64,000 bases of DNA from Sphingobacterium multivorum. Its GTDB lineage: Bacteria; Bacteroidota; Bacteroidia; Sphingobacteriales; Sphingobacteriaceae. Each line of letters begins with the position of its first letter. Positions within the stretch are counted from its first letter, which is position 1. Below the pieces are notes generated by a model that saw only the letters and a program-made list of their open reading frames with translations, was not told the origin of the DNA and did no database searches. The translations under genes and the position numbers were made by a program. Positions 8,809 through 15,975 of the stretch are shown here, piece after piece. The stretch covers positions 2,852,001 to 2,916,000 of the forward strand of contig NZ_CP154261.1 in NCBI RefSeq assembly GCF_039511225.1, in the 5' to 3' direction.

Positions 8809-9261
8809 TTATGTGCGAACAAAAGTGATATAATCTGTGTTGACAGGTTCAATGCCATTTTTTCGCATTTCGCTTGCTATTTGCGCCCTGTGATAGGTGC
8901 CATGATTAAAGACGTGTAACAGAATGTCGTTGGCCTTGTTATGAAAAGCCTGATGCTGTGTGTTTGTATAATTGACAATTTCATCCTCCGTATCATTTAT
9001 GCGCCGAATTTGCTGCCCAAATCCTTCAGAAGCTAAATCGTGATACCTTTGGCAATCGATGATACTGTGCTCATCCCAAACACCAACAGGTGGTTTTTCA
9101 CCAGTTAATCGACTTAACCAAATAATCTGAGCATTGACAATATGGCTAAAGAGCCGTATGCAAGAATGAGGTACATTTTCGCCTTCACTTTTCAGTTTAT
9201 CCAGGAGTGCTGTATTGGCCCAGTTATTATATAACCAAAGCTGCATAAAAGTAGTTGACAT
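8809..9261 (-). CDS. DinB family protein
   Basis: The protein has 150 residues, typical for the DinB/YfiT four-helix fold. The three metal-binding histidines of the family are visible: His40 in L-F-S-H-I-V-N-A, and His120 and His124 in V-F-N-H-G-T-Y-H-R-A-Q. Members bind Zn or Ni and often act as thiol transferases (bacillithiol or glutathione S-transferase-like), though most are uncharacterised. No operon partner is close. A near-match promoter (TATATTTA) lies just upstream on the minus strand. Confidence 0.85.
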   Translation of the reverse strand: MSTTFMQLWLYNNWANTALLDKLKSEGENVPHSCIRLFSHIVNAQIIWLSRLTGEKPPVGVWDEHSIIDCQRYHDLASEGFGQQIRRINDTEDEIVNYTNTQHQAFHNKANDILLHVFNHGTYHRAQIASEMRKNGIEPVNTDYITFVRT

Positions 9262-9581
9262 CTAATTGTTGTTTATGTGGGTTCTGTAAAATTAAATATA
9301 CGGAAGATCGCAATAAATTTTTTGCAAACCCCATCAATCGTTCATTTTATGGACAATTTATGGTTGAAAATTTAAAGCGATATATTTGTTACAATTTAAT
9401 TATTTTGTGCGTAATTCTATTTTTTGGATTCGCTCAGGTCTTAATTGGAATATATTCAAATTGTTAGGGTGATAGTTTGTTGTTTTTTGTCGCAGAAATG
9501 TCTTTTTGCGCTATCACTTGACAGGCCAGACTACCACAGACTAAATGATATCATTATATTAGGCTGATATTATTGAAAAGT
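9262..9581. other. Divergent intergenic region between DinB and the LytS-type kinase
   Basis: About 320 AT-rich bases lie between divergent genes. A 70-residue plus-strand frame (9255-9467) starts inside the DinB gene and has no recognisable domain, so it is not called. No exact TAnnTTTG promoter for the kinase was found. Confidence 0.45.
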
Positions 9582-10700
9582 ATGCTATCTATGAACAGGT
9601 TTTTCCAAAATTACAATACGGGGAAACGTATTATTCTTCATTTGTGTTTTTGGTTTGTGATTTTGGGAATGCAATTCGTTACCTATCAGCGGATAGACAT
9701 GGATAATTCCTGGATTTTATTTTTAAAAGACGTATTTTCTTTGCTGACAATTTTTTATGTTACGGGATATGTCATCATTCCGCGTTGGTTTATTCCAGGG
9801 AAGTTTGTATTGTGTATAGTATGGTTGTTGTTTATTTATGCCTGGTGGTCGTTTTTAAGTTACTTTGCTGCCCTATTAACGCTGAACTATTTAACACCAG
9901 ATGTTCGCCTGTCAAGTTATCTTGAAATAATACTAAGTCAAGGAATCTTTGGTGCTTTTCGTCCTTCTTCCATTAGCGATTATTTATTGGATTTTATTTT
10001 TTTGGTGGCGCTGCCTTTGACCGTAAAAATTGTACAGGCATTTATGTCTGTCAGAAATTCAAAAATGAAACTCGAATTGAAAAATTCAGCACTGGAATTG
10101 AACAATGTACAGTTGGAACTTGCTTTCCTAAAATACCAGATTAATCCACATTTTTTACTTAACACACTTTATAGCATCTATGTACTCGTATCCGATCATG
10201 ATGAAAGGGGAGGCGAAAGTATGATGCGTTTAAGTAGCATGATGGTGTATTTACTGCATGAAAGTAATCAGCCCAGGATAGATATAAGTCGTGAATTTCA
10301 ATTGCTAAAGGATTATGTTGAATTGGAGAAACTGCGCTATAGTGAGACGGTTCAGATCAATCTAAATTTGGAAACAGAAGACGAAAACTGCATGGTGGTT
10401 CCTTTGATCTTTTTTCCGTTTGTAGAAAATGCATTCAAACACGGACCCCGGCTAAGTTCTTCGGCAGGATGGATATCCATAGACATTAAGGTTAAGGATG
10501 AGAAGGTCTATATGCACGTGGCTAATGCATATAGGGAACTTTCAAAACCAGAAAATTATATTGGTGGATTGGGGATAGAAAATGTAAAAAAACGACTGGA
10601 GCTTCATTATCCTCATCATCACGATTTGGAAATAAAGTCGCAAGAGGGTGTATTTAGTGTTAATCTTGTTGTAACTTTACATTCGGAAACAGAACCCTAG
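9582..10700 (+). CDS. LytS-type sensor histidine kinase
   Basis: From the ATG at 9582 the protein has 372 residues; ATG 9591 is another possible start and TTG 9573 is less likely. Four membrane helices fill about residues 15-155. A short coiled coil leads to the His_kinase domain of the LytS/YehU type with the H-box Q-I-N-P-H-F-L-L-N-T-L (His near 190). The ATPase part has F-V-E-N-A-F-K-H-G (N box) and G-G-L-G-I-E-N-V-K-K-R-L (G box). No periplasmic sensor domain is present, so the signal is probably membrane-borne. It phosphorylates the LytTR regulator that starts 28 bases downstream. Its target may be the convergent LanB operon. Confidence 0.9.
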   Translation: MLSMNRFFQNYNTGKRIILHLCFWFVILGMQFVTYQRIDMDNSWILFLKDVFSLLTIFYVTGYVIIPRWFIPGKFVLCIVWLLFIYAWWSFLSYFAALLTLNYLTPDVRLSSYLEIILSQGIFGAFRPSSISDYLLDFIFLVALPLTVKIVQAFMSVRNSKMKLELKNSALELNNVQLELAFLKYQINPHFLLNTLYSIYVLVSDHDERGGESMMRLSSMMVYLLHESNQPRIDISREFQLLKDYVELEKLRYSETVQINLNLETEDENCMVVPLIFFPFVENAFKHGPRLSSSAGWISIDIKVKDEKVYMHVANAYRELSKPENYIGGLGIENVKKRLELHYPHHHDLEIKSQEGVFSVNLVVTLHSETEP

Positions 10701-10728
10701 CACCAAAGCAGCGGGTTACGAAGTACTT

Positions 10729-11433
10729 ATGAACAGAATTAAAACTATCCTTATTGAAGATGAGCCTATTGCGAGAGGTCGCCTGGAGAAATTAGTGTCC
10801 AAGTTAGGCCTGATTGAAATATTGGGTGTATTCGAAAACCCATTGCAAGCAATTAACGTTTTAAGGCAGCAGGAGGTAGATCTCATTTTGTCGGATATAG
10901 ACATGCCTGAAATGGATGGCATTACCTTTCTCAAAGGACTTGCTCATCCACCATTTGTTGTTTTCATAACAGGGCATTATGAGTATGCGGTCGATGGATT
11001 TGAGCTGGATGTAATCGACTATATTTTAAAGCCACTCCTGACAGAAGAGCGGCTGATTAAGGCAATTGAAAAGGTTCAGAAGGCAATTTTGTTTTCTAGA
11101 AGTGGGCCACAGGGTGAAAGAAAAGCAATTAAGATAAAGGATCGGAACAAAACTATTTTTATCGATCCTACAGATATTTTCTATCTAAAAGCCTGGGGGG
11201 ATTACATTCAAATTTATACGTTAGAAGGTATGCAGACTTTGCTGTCCACCATGAAAGATATGGAAGCAGAATTGCCTTGGGACATGTTTGCGCGTATGCA
11301 TCGGTCTTATATTGTCAATATCAAACAGATAAAGGGTGTTGAGGCAAGTAAAGTCATTCTGAAAAACGGGACAGAACTCGGTATTGGTTTACAATATCGC
11401 AATCAGCTTTTCGCGAAGATGGGACTGCTATAA
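10729..11433 (+). CDS. LytTR family response regulator
   Basis: The 234-residue protein has a receiver domain (about 1-125) with the acidic pocket I-E-D-E-P, phosphoacceptor Asp56 in S-D-I-D-M-P-E-M-D-G, and Lys in I-L-K-P-L. The C-terminal LytTR DNA-binding domain (about 135-234) has I-F-Y-L-K-A-W-G-D-Y-I-Q-I and R-M-H-R-S-Y-I-V-N. LytTR proteins bind direct repeats upstream of their targets. It forms a two-component pair with the preceding kinase. Its last 31 bases overlap the 3' end of the LanB gene on the other strand, an unusual arrangement that could let the two transcripts pair. Confidence 0.93.
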   Translation: MNRIKTILIEDEPIARGRLEKLVSKLGLIEILGVFENPLQAINVLRQQEVDLILSDIDMPEMDGITFLKGLAHPPFVVFITGHYEYAVDGFELDVIDYILKPLLTEERLIKAIEKVQKAILFSRSGPQGERKAIKIKDRNKTIFIDPTDIFYLKAWGDYIQIYTLEGMQTLLSTMKDMEAELPWDMFARMHRSYIVNIKQIKGVEASKVILKNGTELGIGLQYRNQLFAKMGLL

Positions 11434-14400
11434 TTTACCGGATTCCTATGTTCTTTCTGTTTCCCAATTTGCATCTTATAATAGCCGGCCATAAAGTGAT
11501 AAATAGCAAGTTCATGTAAGCGTTGATCGGAAATGAACAATCGATTAATAAACATATGAATGTAGCTTGACAGGAGCGATGCTCGGACCGACTGGAATCT
11601 ATGTTGGTCGGTATGTCTCCGTAAGGTGGAAAATATCTTACATTGAAGTGCATTGAGTCTTTTTCCGGAGCCTCCCAGATTGTCAAAAGGTTTGTTGAAC
11701 CAGTCTTTTTTTTCTTTGAACTTATTGTTGAGATGAATCCAAAGCTTTTTATTATTATCAAATTCTTGCTGATAGATGGTATTCATCTGTAGGCAAAAAT
11801 CTCTTTTTTCGATTAATGTAAATTCTGCAGTTTCAAATAGCGACTCCATATTTTCGAAAGCTAAGCGCCATCGATCGTTGGTTGAAGTACTTTGTTGAAT
11901 AACCTCCAGTATCGTTTCGCTTTGTCGAAAGAATAACTCCTCACTAAGCTCCATACAAAAAGGTGTATACCGTTCAATTTCCCGCGTATAAGTATCGAAG
12001 GATATCGTTGAAATCTGACCAGCTTGAATGAACTGTTCCAATAGGGCATTCAATGTAGATATAATGGAAGAATACCGACTTGGATCTGTGAGCTCAACTC
12101 TAAATCTAATGTGGGGAGCCGGATCGTTGTAGCGTATAAAAAACCATTTTTTTAGGACATCTTGTTGATTAATGGCCGCTATAATTATCGGGAAAATTTC
12201 CTTTAACAAGGTGTCTGCAACATGTAAGCCGCAGTAGATTTTAGCGTAAAGCCATTCACTGCCCAAAGGGAAGCATCTTTTTAGGTTACTTTCTTGAGGG
12301 GCTGACTCATGAATGCAAGTCTCATTTCGTGCTTCTATTGGAATAATGATTTCGTTGGCAAAAATATGTCCGTCTTTATCTCTGCTTACTGATGAATAGT
12401 CATTCAGGATATATTCGGTTAATATGGTGTCTCTTTTGCATATATGATCCAATAATATGTCTATGCAAAAAGGATTGTCTAAATTTATCAATAATTCATT
12501 GTCCCCATTGCTGATGATAACCATCGCGGGGATATCTAACTCCGTTCGTATGTTTTTTATGAAAGCTTGAGGTTCAACGGGATATTTCGCTATTTTTTGA
12601 ATTCGCCACTGGGCTCTAGACAAGATAATATTTTTGTAGCTTATTCTTGGGAGCCTCGGCTGCTCTTTCATAATCCCCCAATTCCAGGAAAGATCCAACC
12701 TATTATTTTGGAACTGAAAATCTGCAAGAAACTTGTATATATTCATTCCCTGTTCAAAATTGTGGGCTGTGGTTAGACGGGGTATAACCATTTTATTGAA
12801 TTTCTTGGACCACAAGATTAGACGCTGGTCTTTGAGGAACAGGTATAAGTCATTCACATCAATTTGCTCTTGTTCTTCGTCGATTGTTGGGCTTATACTA
12901 ATTGATGCCCTTCTTAGTGCAGGTCTATAAATTATATTTCCAGCATTGTTATCTGGATAATGACAAATCTCGGCGAGTATTGCGTTAGGAAACTGCTGTT
13001 GTTCTCTGTCGGCAGATTCTTTCAACTTGTTATGCAATTTTTCATCCAAATGTCCGAATCTGGAAATTAAGTTACCTGATGACGAACCTCCGATTGTACC
13101 CATATTGAAGCATAAATTTTCCTGACATGAAGTTCTAAGGAGATTGCCGATGACATAGAATGAAGAAGGGATAGTATTGACAGTTTGTTTACGTTGTTTA
13201 GCGATATGATCTAGATCGTTGTTGGTCAGCCGAATTTCGGTGAATTGATTTTTTACACTTTCTACAAATTTTTCAATGGCCAGATCTTGATAATGGTGGT
13301 CACCATATTTTTTTTCGCCTGTTGGAGTGATGTTTTTAACTTCCCCGAGTATTTCATCCGTTATATTGTAGACACCTTCTTGGCGGCCATAACCAATCCC
13401 AATATCTGGGTCTAAGGCTGTCGTTAGTGGGATCATTCTATCTTCATATTTAACAGAGAACGCCGCTCTAAACCGGTCGAAATCTGTTAACTTAAATGGG
13501 CTACAAAGCGGTAGTAAATCCTGAAATTGGTCTCTTATGTGATTTAATGCAGTATCTGATAAATTATTTTCTTCCATACCCATGAGCAGGTCTCCTTGCA
13601 ACAAACTGGTCATATCGAGGTCGGGAGCCAGAGGCTGCAATAATCTAACGATGGCGTCTCGGATTGTAATGACAGATTGAGAACTATGAAGCCATGCCTT
13701 TATTTTTAATAAAGGATTTAAATAATTCCTCTCCTTATCTATTCTTTCTAAGGTCGCTATTAGGCTATCCATATAACCCCGACCAATTACATTGGGCTGT
13801 AATTCAGAAGAGGTGATTCCTATGCTGGTAAGATTATTTACGAATAGGCTAGCATGCGTTGTTGATGTTCCAAGATCTTGTAGCAGATCGATTAATGATT
13901 GATAGTGAGCGATTTTTTTATTGCTTTCGAAGTATTGGATGACCCGATCCAAAACAGGGGTTAGCCTTATGCGTTTCAGGACATGCTGTCCTTTCTTTCC
14001 ATTTGTTACTTTTTGATAATATTTGTAATATTTACCATCTAAGTATAAGGTGGGGTTGAGACGATAATAGAGTTGACTGTAAATTCTTTTGTCTTTTGAT
14101 ATCTGTTCAATAATTTTTGTCAAAATGGTGGTATCCAGTTTTAAAACAGCTTGATTTGCATTTGACCTGATTATCGATACCTTTTTATCGGATGCGCTAA
14201 TGTTGCCAAATGATACCCCAGCGAATAAACCGAAGGGCGTACTTCTTGTGCTCATCCTAATCGCATATTTGAGTAGTGAAGCGATCATTTTTGAGTTGCT
14301 CTCTTTTTTGTATTCAAGCCATTTTTGAACTTCCACCGAGAAGGCAGGGCTTGCCAGAAATAAGGCTCCTTTTAATTGCTCGTCTTGAAACAGACGACGA

Positions 14401-14513
14401 AGTTTCTCTTCTATTTCATGCCTCTCTTTCATCGCTAAAAGATCAACGGCAAATGCAGCTGGAAGTAGCGGTGTGCGCAGAAGAAAATAATCGGATAAGT
14501 GGAATAATGACAT
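11403..14513 (-). CDS. Class I lanthipeptide dehydratase (LanB), full length
   Basis: This 1036-residue protein has both LanB parts. The N-terminal glutamylation domain shows the tRNA-Glu/peptide region Y-F-L-L-R-T-P (Arg13) and the signature M-S-T-R-S-T-P-F-G-L-F-A-G (Arg90). The C-terminal glutamate-elimination (SpaB_C/thiopeptide-type) domain begins about residue 740. It contains the run W-F-F-I-R-Y-N-D-P-A-P-H-I-R-F-R-V at 790-806 and ends in Y-I-H-M-F-I-N-R-L-F with a late A-I-Y-H-F-M. Known LanB enzymes dehydrate Ser and Thr of a leader-bearing peptide using glutamyl-tRNA. The gene follows a receiver-domain gene by 12 bases and a candidate precursor gene further upstream. No LanC cyclase, protease or ABC exporter is adjacent, so the modified product may be linear or need distant partners. 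Confidence 0.93.
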   Translation of the reverse strand: MSLFHLSDYFLLRTPLLPAAFAVDLLAMKERHEIEEKLRRLFQDEQLKGALFLASPAFSVEVQKWLEYKKESNSKMIASLLKYAIRMSTRSTPFGLFAGVSFGNISASDKKVSIIRSNANQAVLKLDTTILTKIIEQISKDKRIYSQLYYRLNPTLYLDGKYYKYYQKVTNGKKGQHVLKRIRLTPVLDRVIQYFESNKKIAHYQSLIDLLQDLGTSTTHASLFVNNLTSIGITSSELQPNVIGRGYMDSLIATLERIDKERNYLNPLLKIKAWLHSSQSVITIRDAIVRLLQPLAPDLDMTSLLQGDLLMGMEENNLSDTALNHIRDQFQDLLPLCSPFKLTDFDRFRAAFSVKYEDRMIPLTTALDPDIGIGYGRQEGVYNITDEILGEVKNITPTGEKKYGDHHYQDLAIEKFVESVKNQFTEIRLTNNDLDHIAKQRKQTVNTIPSSFYVIGNLLRTSCQENLCFNMGTIGGSSSGNLISRFGHLDEKLHNKLKESADREQQQFPNAILAEICHYPDNNAGNIIYRPALRRASISISPTIDEEQEQIDVNDLYLFLKDQRLILWSKKFNKMVIPRLTTAHNFEQGMNIYKFLADFQFQNNRLDLSWNWGIMKEQPRLPRISYKNIILSRAQWRIQKIAKYPVEPQAFIKNIRTELDIPAMVIISNGDNELLINLDNPFCIDILLDHICKRDTILTEYILNDYSSVSRDKDGHIFANEIIIPIEARNETCIHESAPQESNLKRCFPLGSEWLYAKIYCGLHVADTLLKEIFPIIIAAINQQDVLKKWFFIRYNDPAPHIRFRVELTDPSRYSSIISTLNALLEQFIQAGQISTISFDTYTREIERYTPFCMELSEELFFRQSETILEVIQQSTSTNDRWRLAFENMESLFETAEFTLIEKRDFCLQMNTIYQQEFDNNKKLWIHLNNKFKEKKDWFNKPFDNLGGSGKRLNALQCKIFSTLRRHTDQHRFQSVRASLLSSYIHMFINRLFISDQRLHELAIYHFMAGYYKMQIGKQKEHRNPVNYSSPIFAKS

Positions 14514-14525
14514 GAATTAGTTGGA

Positions 14526-14894
14526 CTAGTATTGCATGACTTGTTTTATACAGGACTGAAACATTTGGGGTGAAATTGGTTTTTGTAGTGCAAAATGCTT
14601 CCTGTTTTTGATAAATTCCGGATATTGCCAGCGTGACACAGCGGAGGTAATGATCAGGATAGGAATATCGGCGATCAATTCGGCAAGTGTATTAATATTG
14701 CCGCCGCTAACAATCAGATCGAGGAATAAGATGTCTGCAGATTTTAAGTCATGACTAAATAATGCTGGATTTTCAATGTCTTCAACCATTCTTATCAATT
14801 GAAGATCTGGGAACATATGAATGTATTCAACTATTTTTTTTGTCGCCAGGGGTTCATCCTCAATGAGAATACATTTAAGCTTAGGTGAAGTCAT
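14526..14894 (-). CDS. Receiver-only response regulator in the LanB operon
   Basis: The 122-residue protein is a receiver domain with no output domain. It has the acidic pair I-E-D-E-P, the phosphoacceptor Asp59 in L-F-L-D-L-I-V, the conserved Ser/Thr in I-I-T-S-A and Lys in L-Q-K-P-I-S. The sequence resembles receivers of LytTR regulators. It could act as a phosphate sink or a partner-binding switch, perhaps with the kinase at 9582-10700. It lies 12 bases before LanB and 88 bases after the candidate precursor, so the three genes are likely co-transcribed. A stand-alone receiver inside a RiPP operon is unusual. Confidence 0.88.
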   Translation of the reverse strand: MTSPKLKCILIEDEPLATKKIVEYIHMFPDLQLIRMVEDIENPALFSHDLKSADILFLDLIVSGGNINTLAELIADIPILIITSAVSRWQYPEFIKNRKHFALQKPISPQMFQSCIKQVMQY

Positions 14895-14982
14895 ATACTA
14901 GGTTCTTTTATTAGGGGGAGCGGTTTTAAAGACGATTGCTGTAAAGGCGCCTACCAGAACGCCTTCACAGCTTTATCCTCTT

Positions 14983-15126
14983 TTATATTATTTGTGAAGA
15001 CGAAACTGTCTTCGTTGTTATAAATTCCACATCATCAAAATCAAAGAATGAGATCGGTTCGACCACGCAGACCGTTTGTACATCCAGTGCAAAATCTTCC
15101 GCTAAAAAATTTTCAGTGTTTTCCAT
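14983..15126 (-). CDS. Candidate class I lanthipeptide-like precursor peptide (47 aa)
   Basis: From the ATG at 15126 the peptide is 47 residues long and acidic. A TTG start at 15177 (64 residues) lies inside the likely promoter and is rejected. The leader holds D-F-A-L-D at residues 11-15, like the F-[N/D]-L-D box by which NisB-type enzymes recognise leaders. The C-terminal tail is rich in Thr and Ser (T-T-K-T-V-S-S-S). Only one Cys (residue 20) is present and it lies before the Ser/Thr tail, so normal lanthionine rings are not expected from the tail. The gene is the first in the precursor-receiver-LanB operon. Precursor function is inferred from the leader box, size and position. Confidence 0.6.
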   Translation of the reverse strand: MENTENFLAEDFALDVQTVCVVEPISFFDFDDVEFITTKTVSSSQII

Positions 15127-15570
15127 AGTTGATACGTTTAAATCGTAGACAAATGTGCTTTCTACGGAAAAGAACAACGAAAAATATCGACAGAATTGAA
15201 AATGAATCAGACGAACTAAGGAATCTATTCGACGAAAAAATGCCGCTTGTTCCTATTTCTGTTTGTCGTGCTTTGTCCAATAGGCTGCAGATCATCATGG
15301 ATATTGAAACAAGTGCTATCGTGGGCTGTTCTAAAATTCGACGAAACAGTCTTTGAGTACGATGAAATAGCGGCTGCTTTGTTGTAGGATTCTATCCGCA
15401 TCATTATTTTAGACCTATCTATTTTAGCATTGAAAAACCATTTCTTTAGCCATTAAAGTTATGCTGCTAAATAGGTAAAGAATGAGATGGCTTGAGGTAA
15501 GTCTCTAAGCCAAAAAAGCATCTGCCGAATCAATAAGTGAGTTGTGTGTGCGCGTAAAACAAATGAGATT
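15127..15570. other. Region upstream of the precursor gene
   Basis: This stretch holds the candidate LanB-operon promoter and several short frames on both strands. The minus strand has a 57-residue frame with two start ATGs (about 15385-15216) containing S-K-T-V-S-S, similar to T-K-T-V-S-S-S of the precursor tail. It lacks a leader box and is not called as a gene. No terminator or RNA gene is clear. Confidence 0.35.
15150..15177 (-). promoter_or_regulatory. Candidate promoter of the precursor-receiver-LanB operon
   Basis: On the minus strand TTG (15175-15177) and CACATTTG (15150-15157) are 17 bases apart; one base differs from TAnnTTTG. The predicted transcript starts about 20 bases before the ATG at 15126. 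Confidence 0.45.
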
Positions 15571-15831
15571 ATGAATTTATCTAAGGAAATGTACGGTTTT
15601 TTGAAAAGAGAAGGTTTACGGTTATTTCGAAAAAAAATAAGCTGGCAGACCGCTGCGAAATATCAGATCTATGCGGATGAGAAAACAAAGATTGGTGTCG
15701 CATTTGACAGAATTCAAAATTTTATCGCTGGAGAGACCAGTGCATCCAGCTGGAATGGAATAAAAACCATTAAACTCGAAGAACGTGGTGATTATATTAT
15801 CTACGGTTTTGTCGAAGAAATTGAACGCTAA
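15571..15831 (+). CDS. Small hypothetical protein (86 aa)
   Basis: The ATG at 15571 gives 86 residues; a GTG 27 bases upstream is possible but less likely. The sequence is basic in its first half (F-L-K-R-E-G-L-R-L-F-R-K-K), with a helical centre and a strand-like end, I-K-T-I-K-L-E-E-R-G-D-Y-I-I-Y-G-F-V-E-E-I. No family is recognised. It has coding-like composition and stands alone between the LanB locus and copA. No function is proposed. Confidence 0.5.
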   Translation: MNLSKEMYGFLKREGLRLFRKKISWQTAAKYQIYADEKTKIGVAFDRIQNFIAGETSASSWNGIKTIKLEERGDYIIYGFVEEIER

Positions 15832-15975
15832 AGAAACGTTCTCCATATACTTTTTCCGTTGCGCTTGACCTTTCGTATTTTTATCGAATAAATATTACAA
15901 ATCAATTCCTTAATTGTGTAATGATTTCGATCTTATTTGTGGCCAAATTTGTTGTGTAAAATAAAACAATCAGTT

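Noticed and set aside
9255..9467. 70-residue plus-strand frame in the DinB/kinase spacer
   Set aside because: It starts inside the DinB gene and shows no domain; the spacer is AT-rich non-coding DNA.
15113..15298. 61-residue Ser-rich minus-strand frame ending inside the candidate precursor start
   Set aside because: It overlaps the predicted promoter and the precursor gene in another frame, has no leader box and no homology that I can recognise.
15129..15356. 75-residue plus-strand frame upstream of the LanB operon
   Set aside because: It is antisense to the control region and shows no motif or clear start site.
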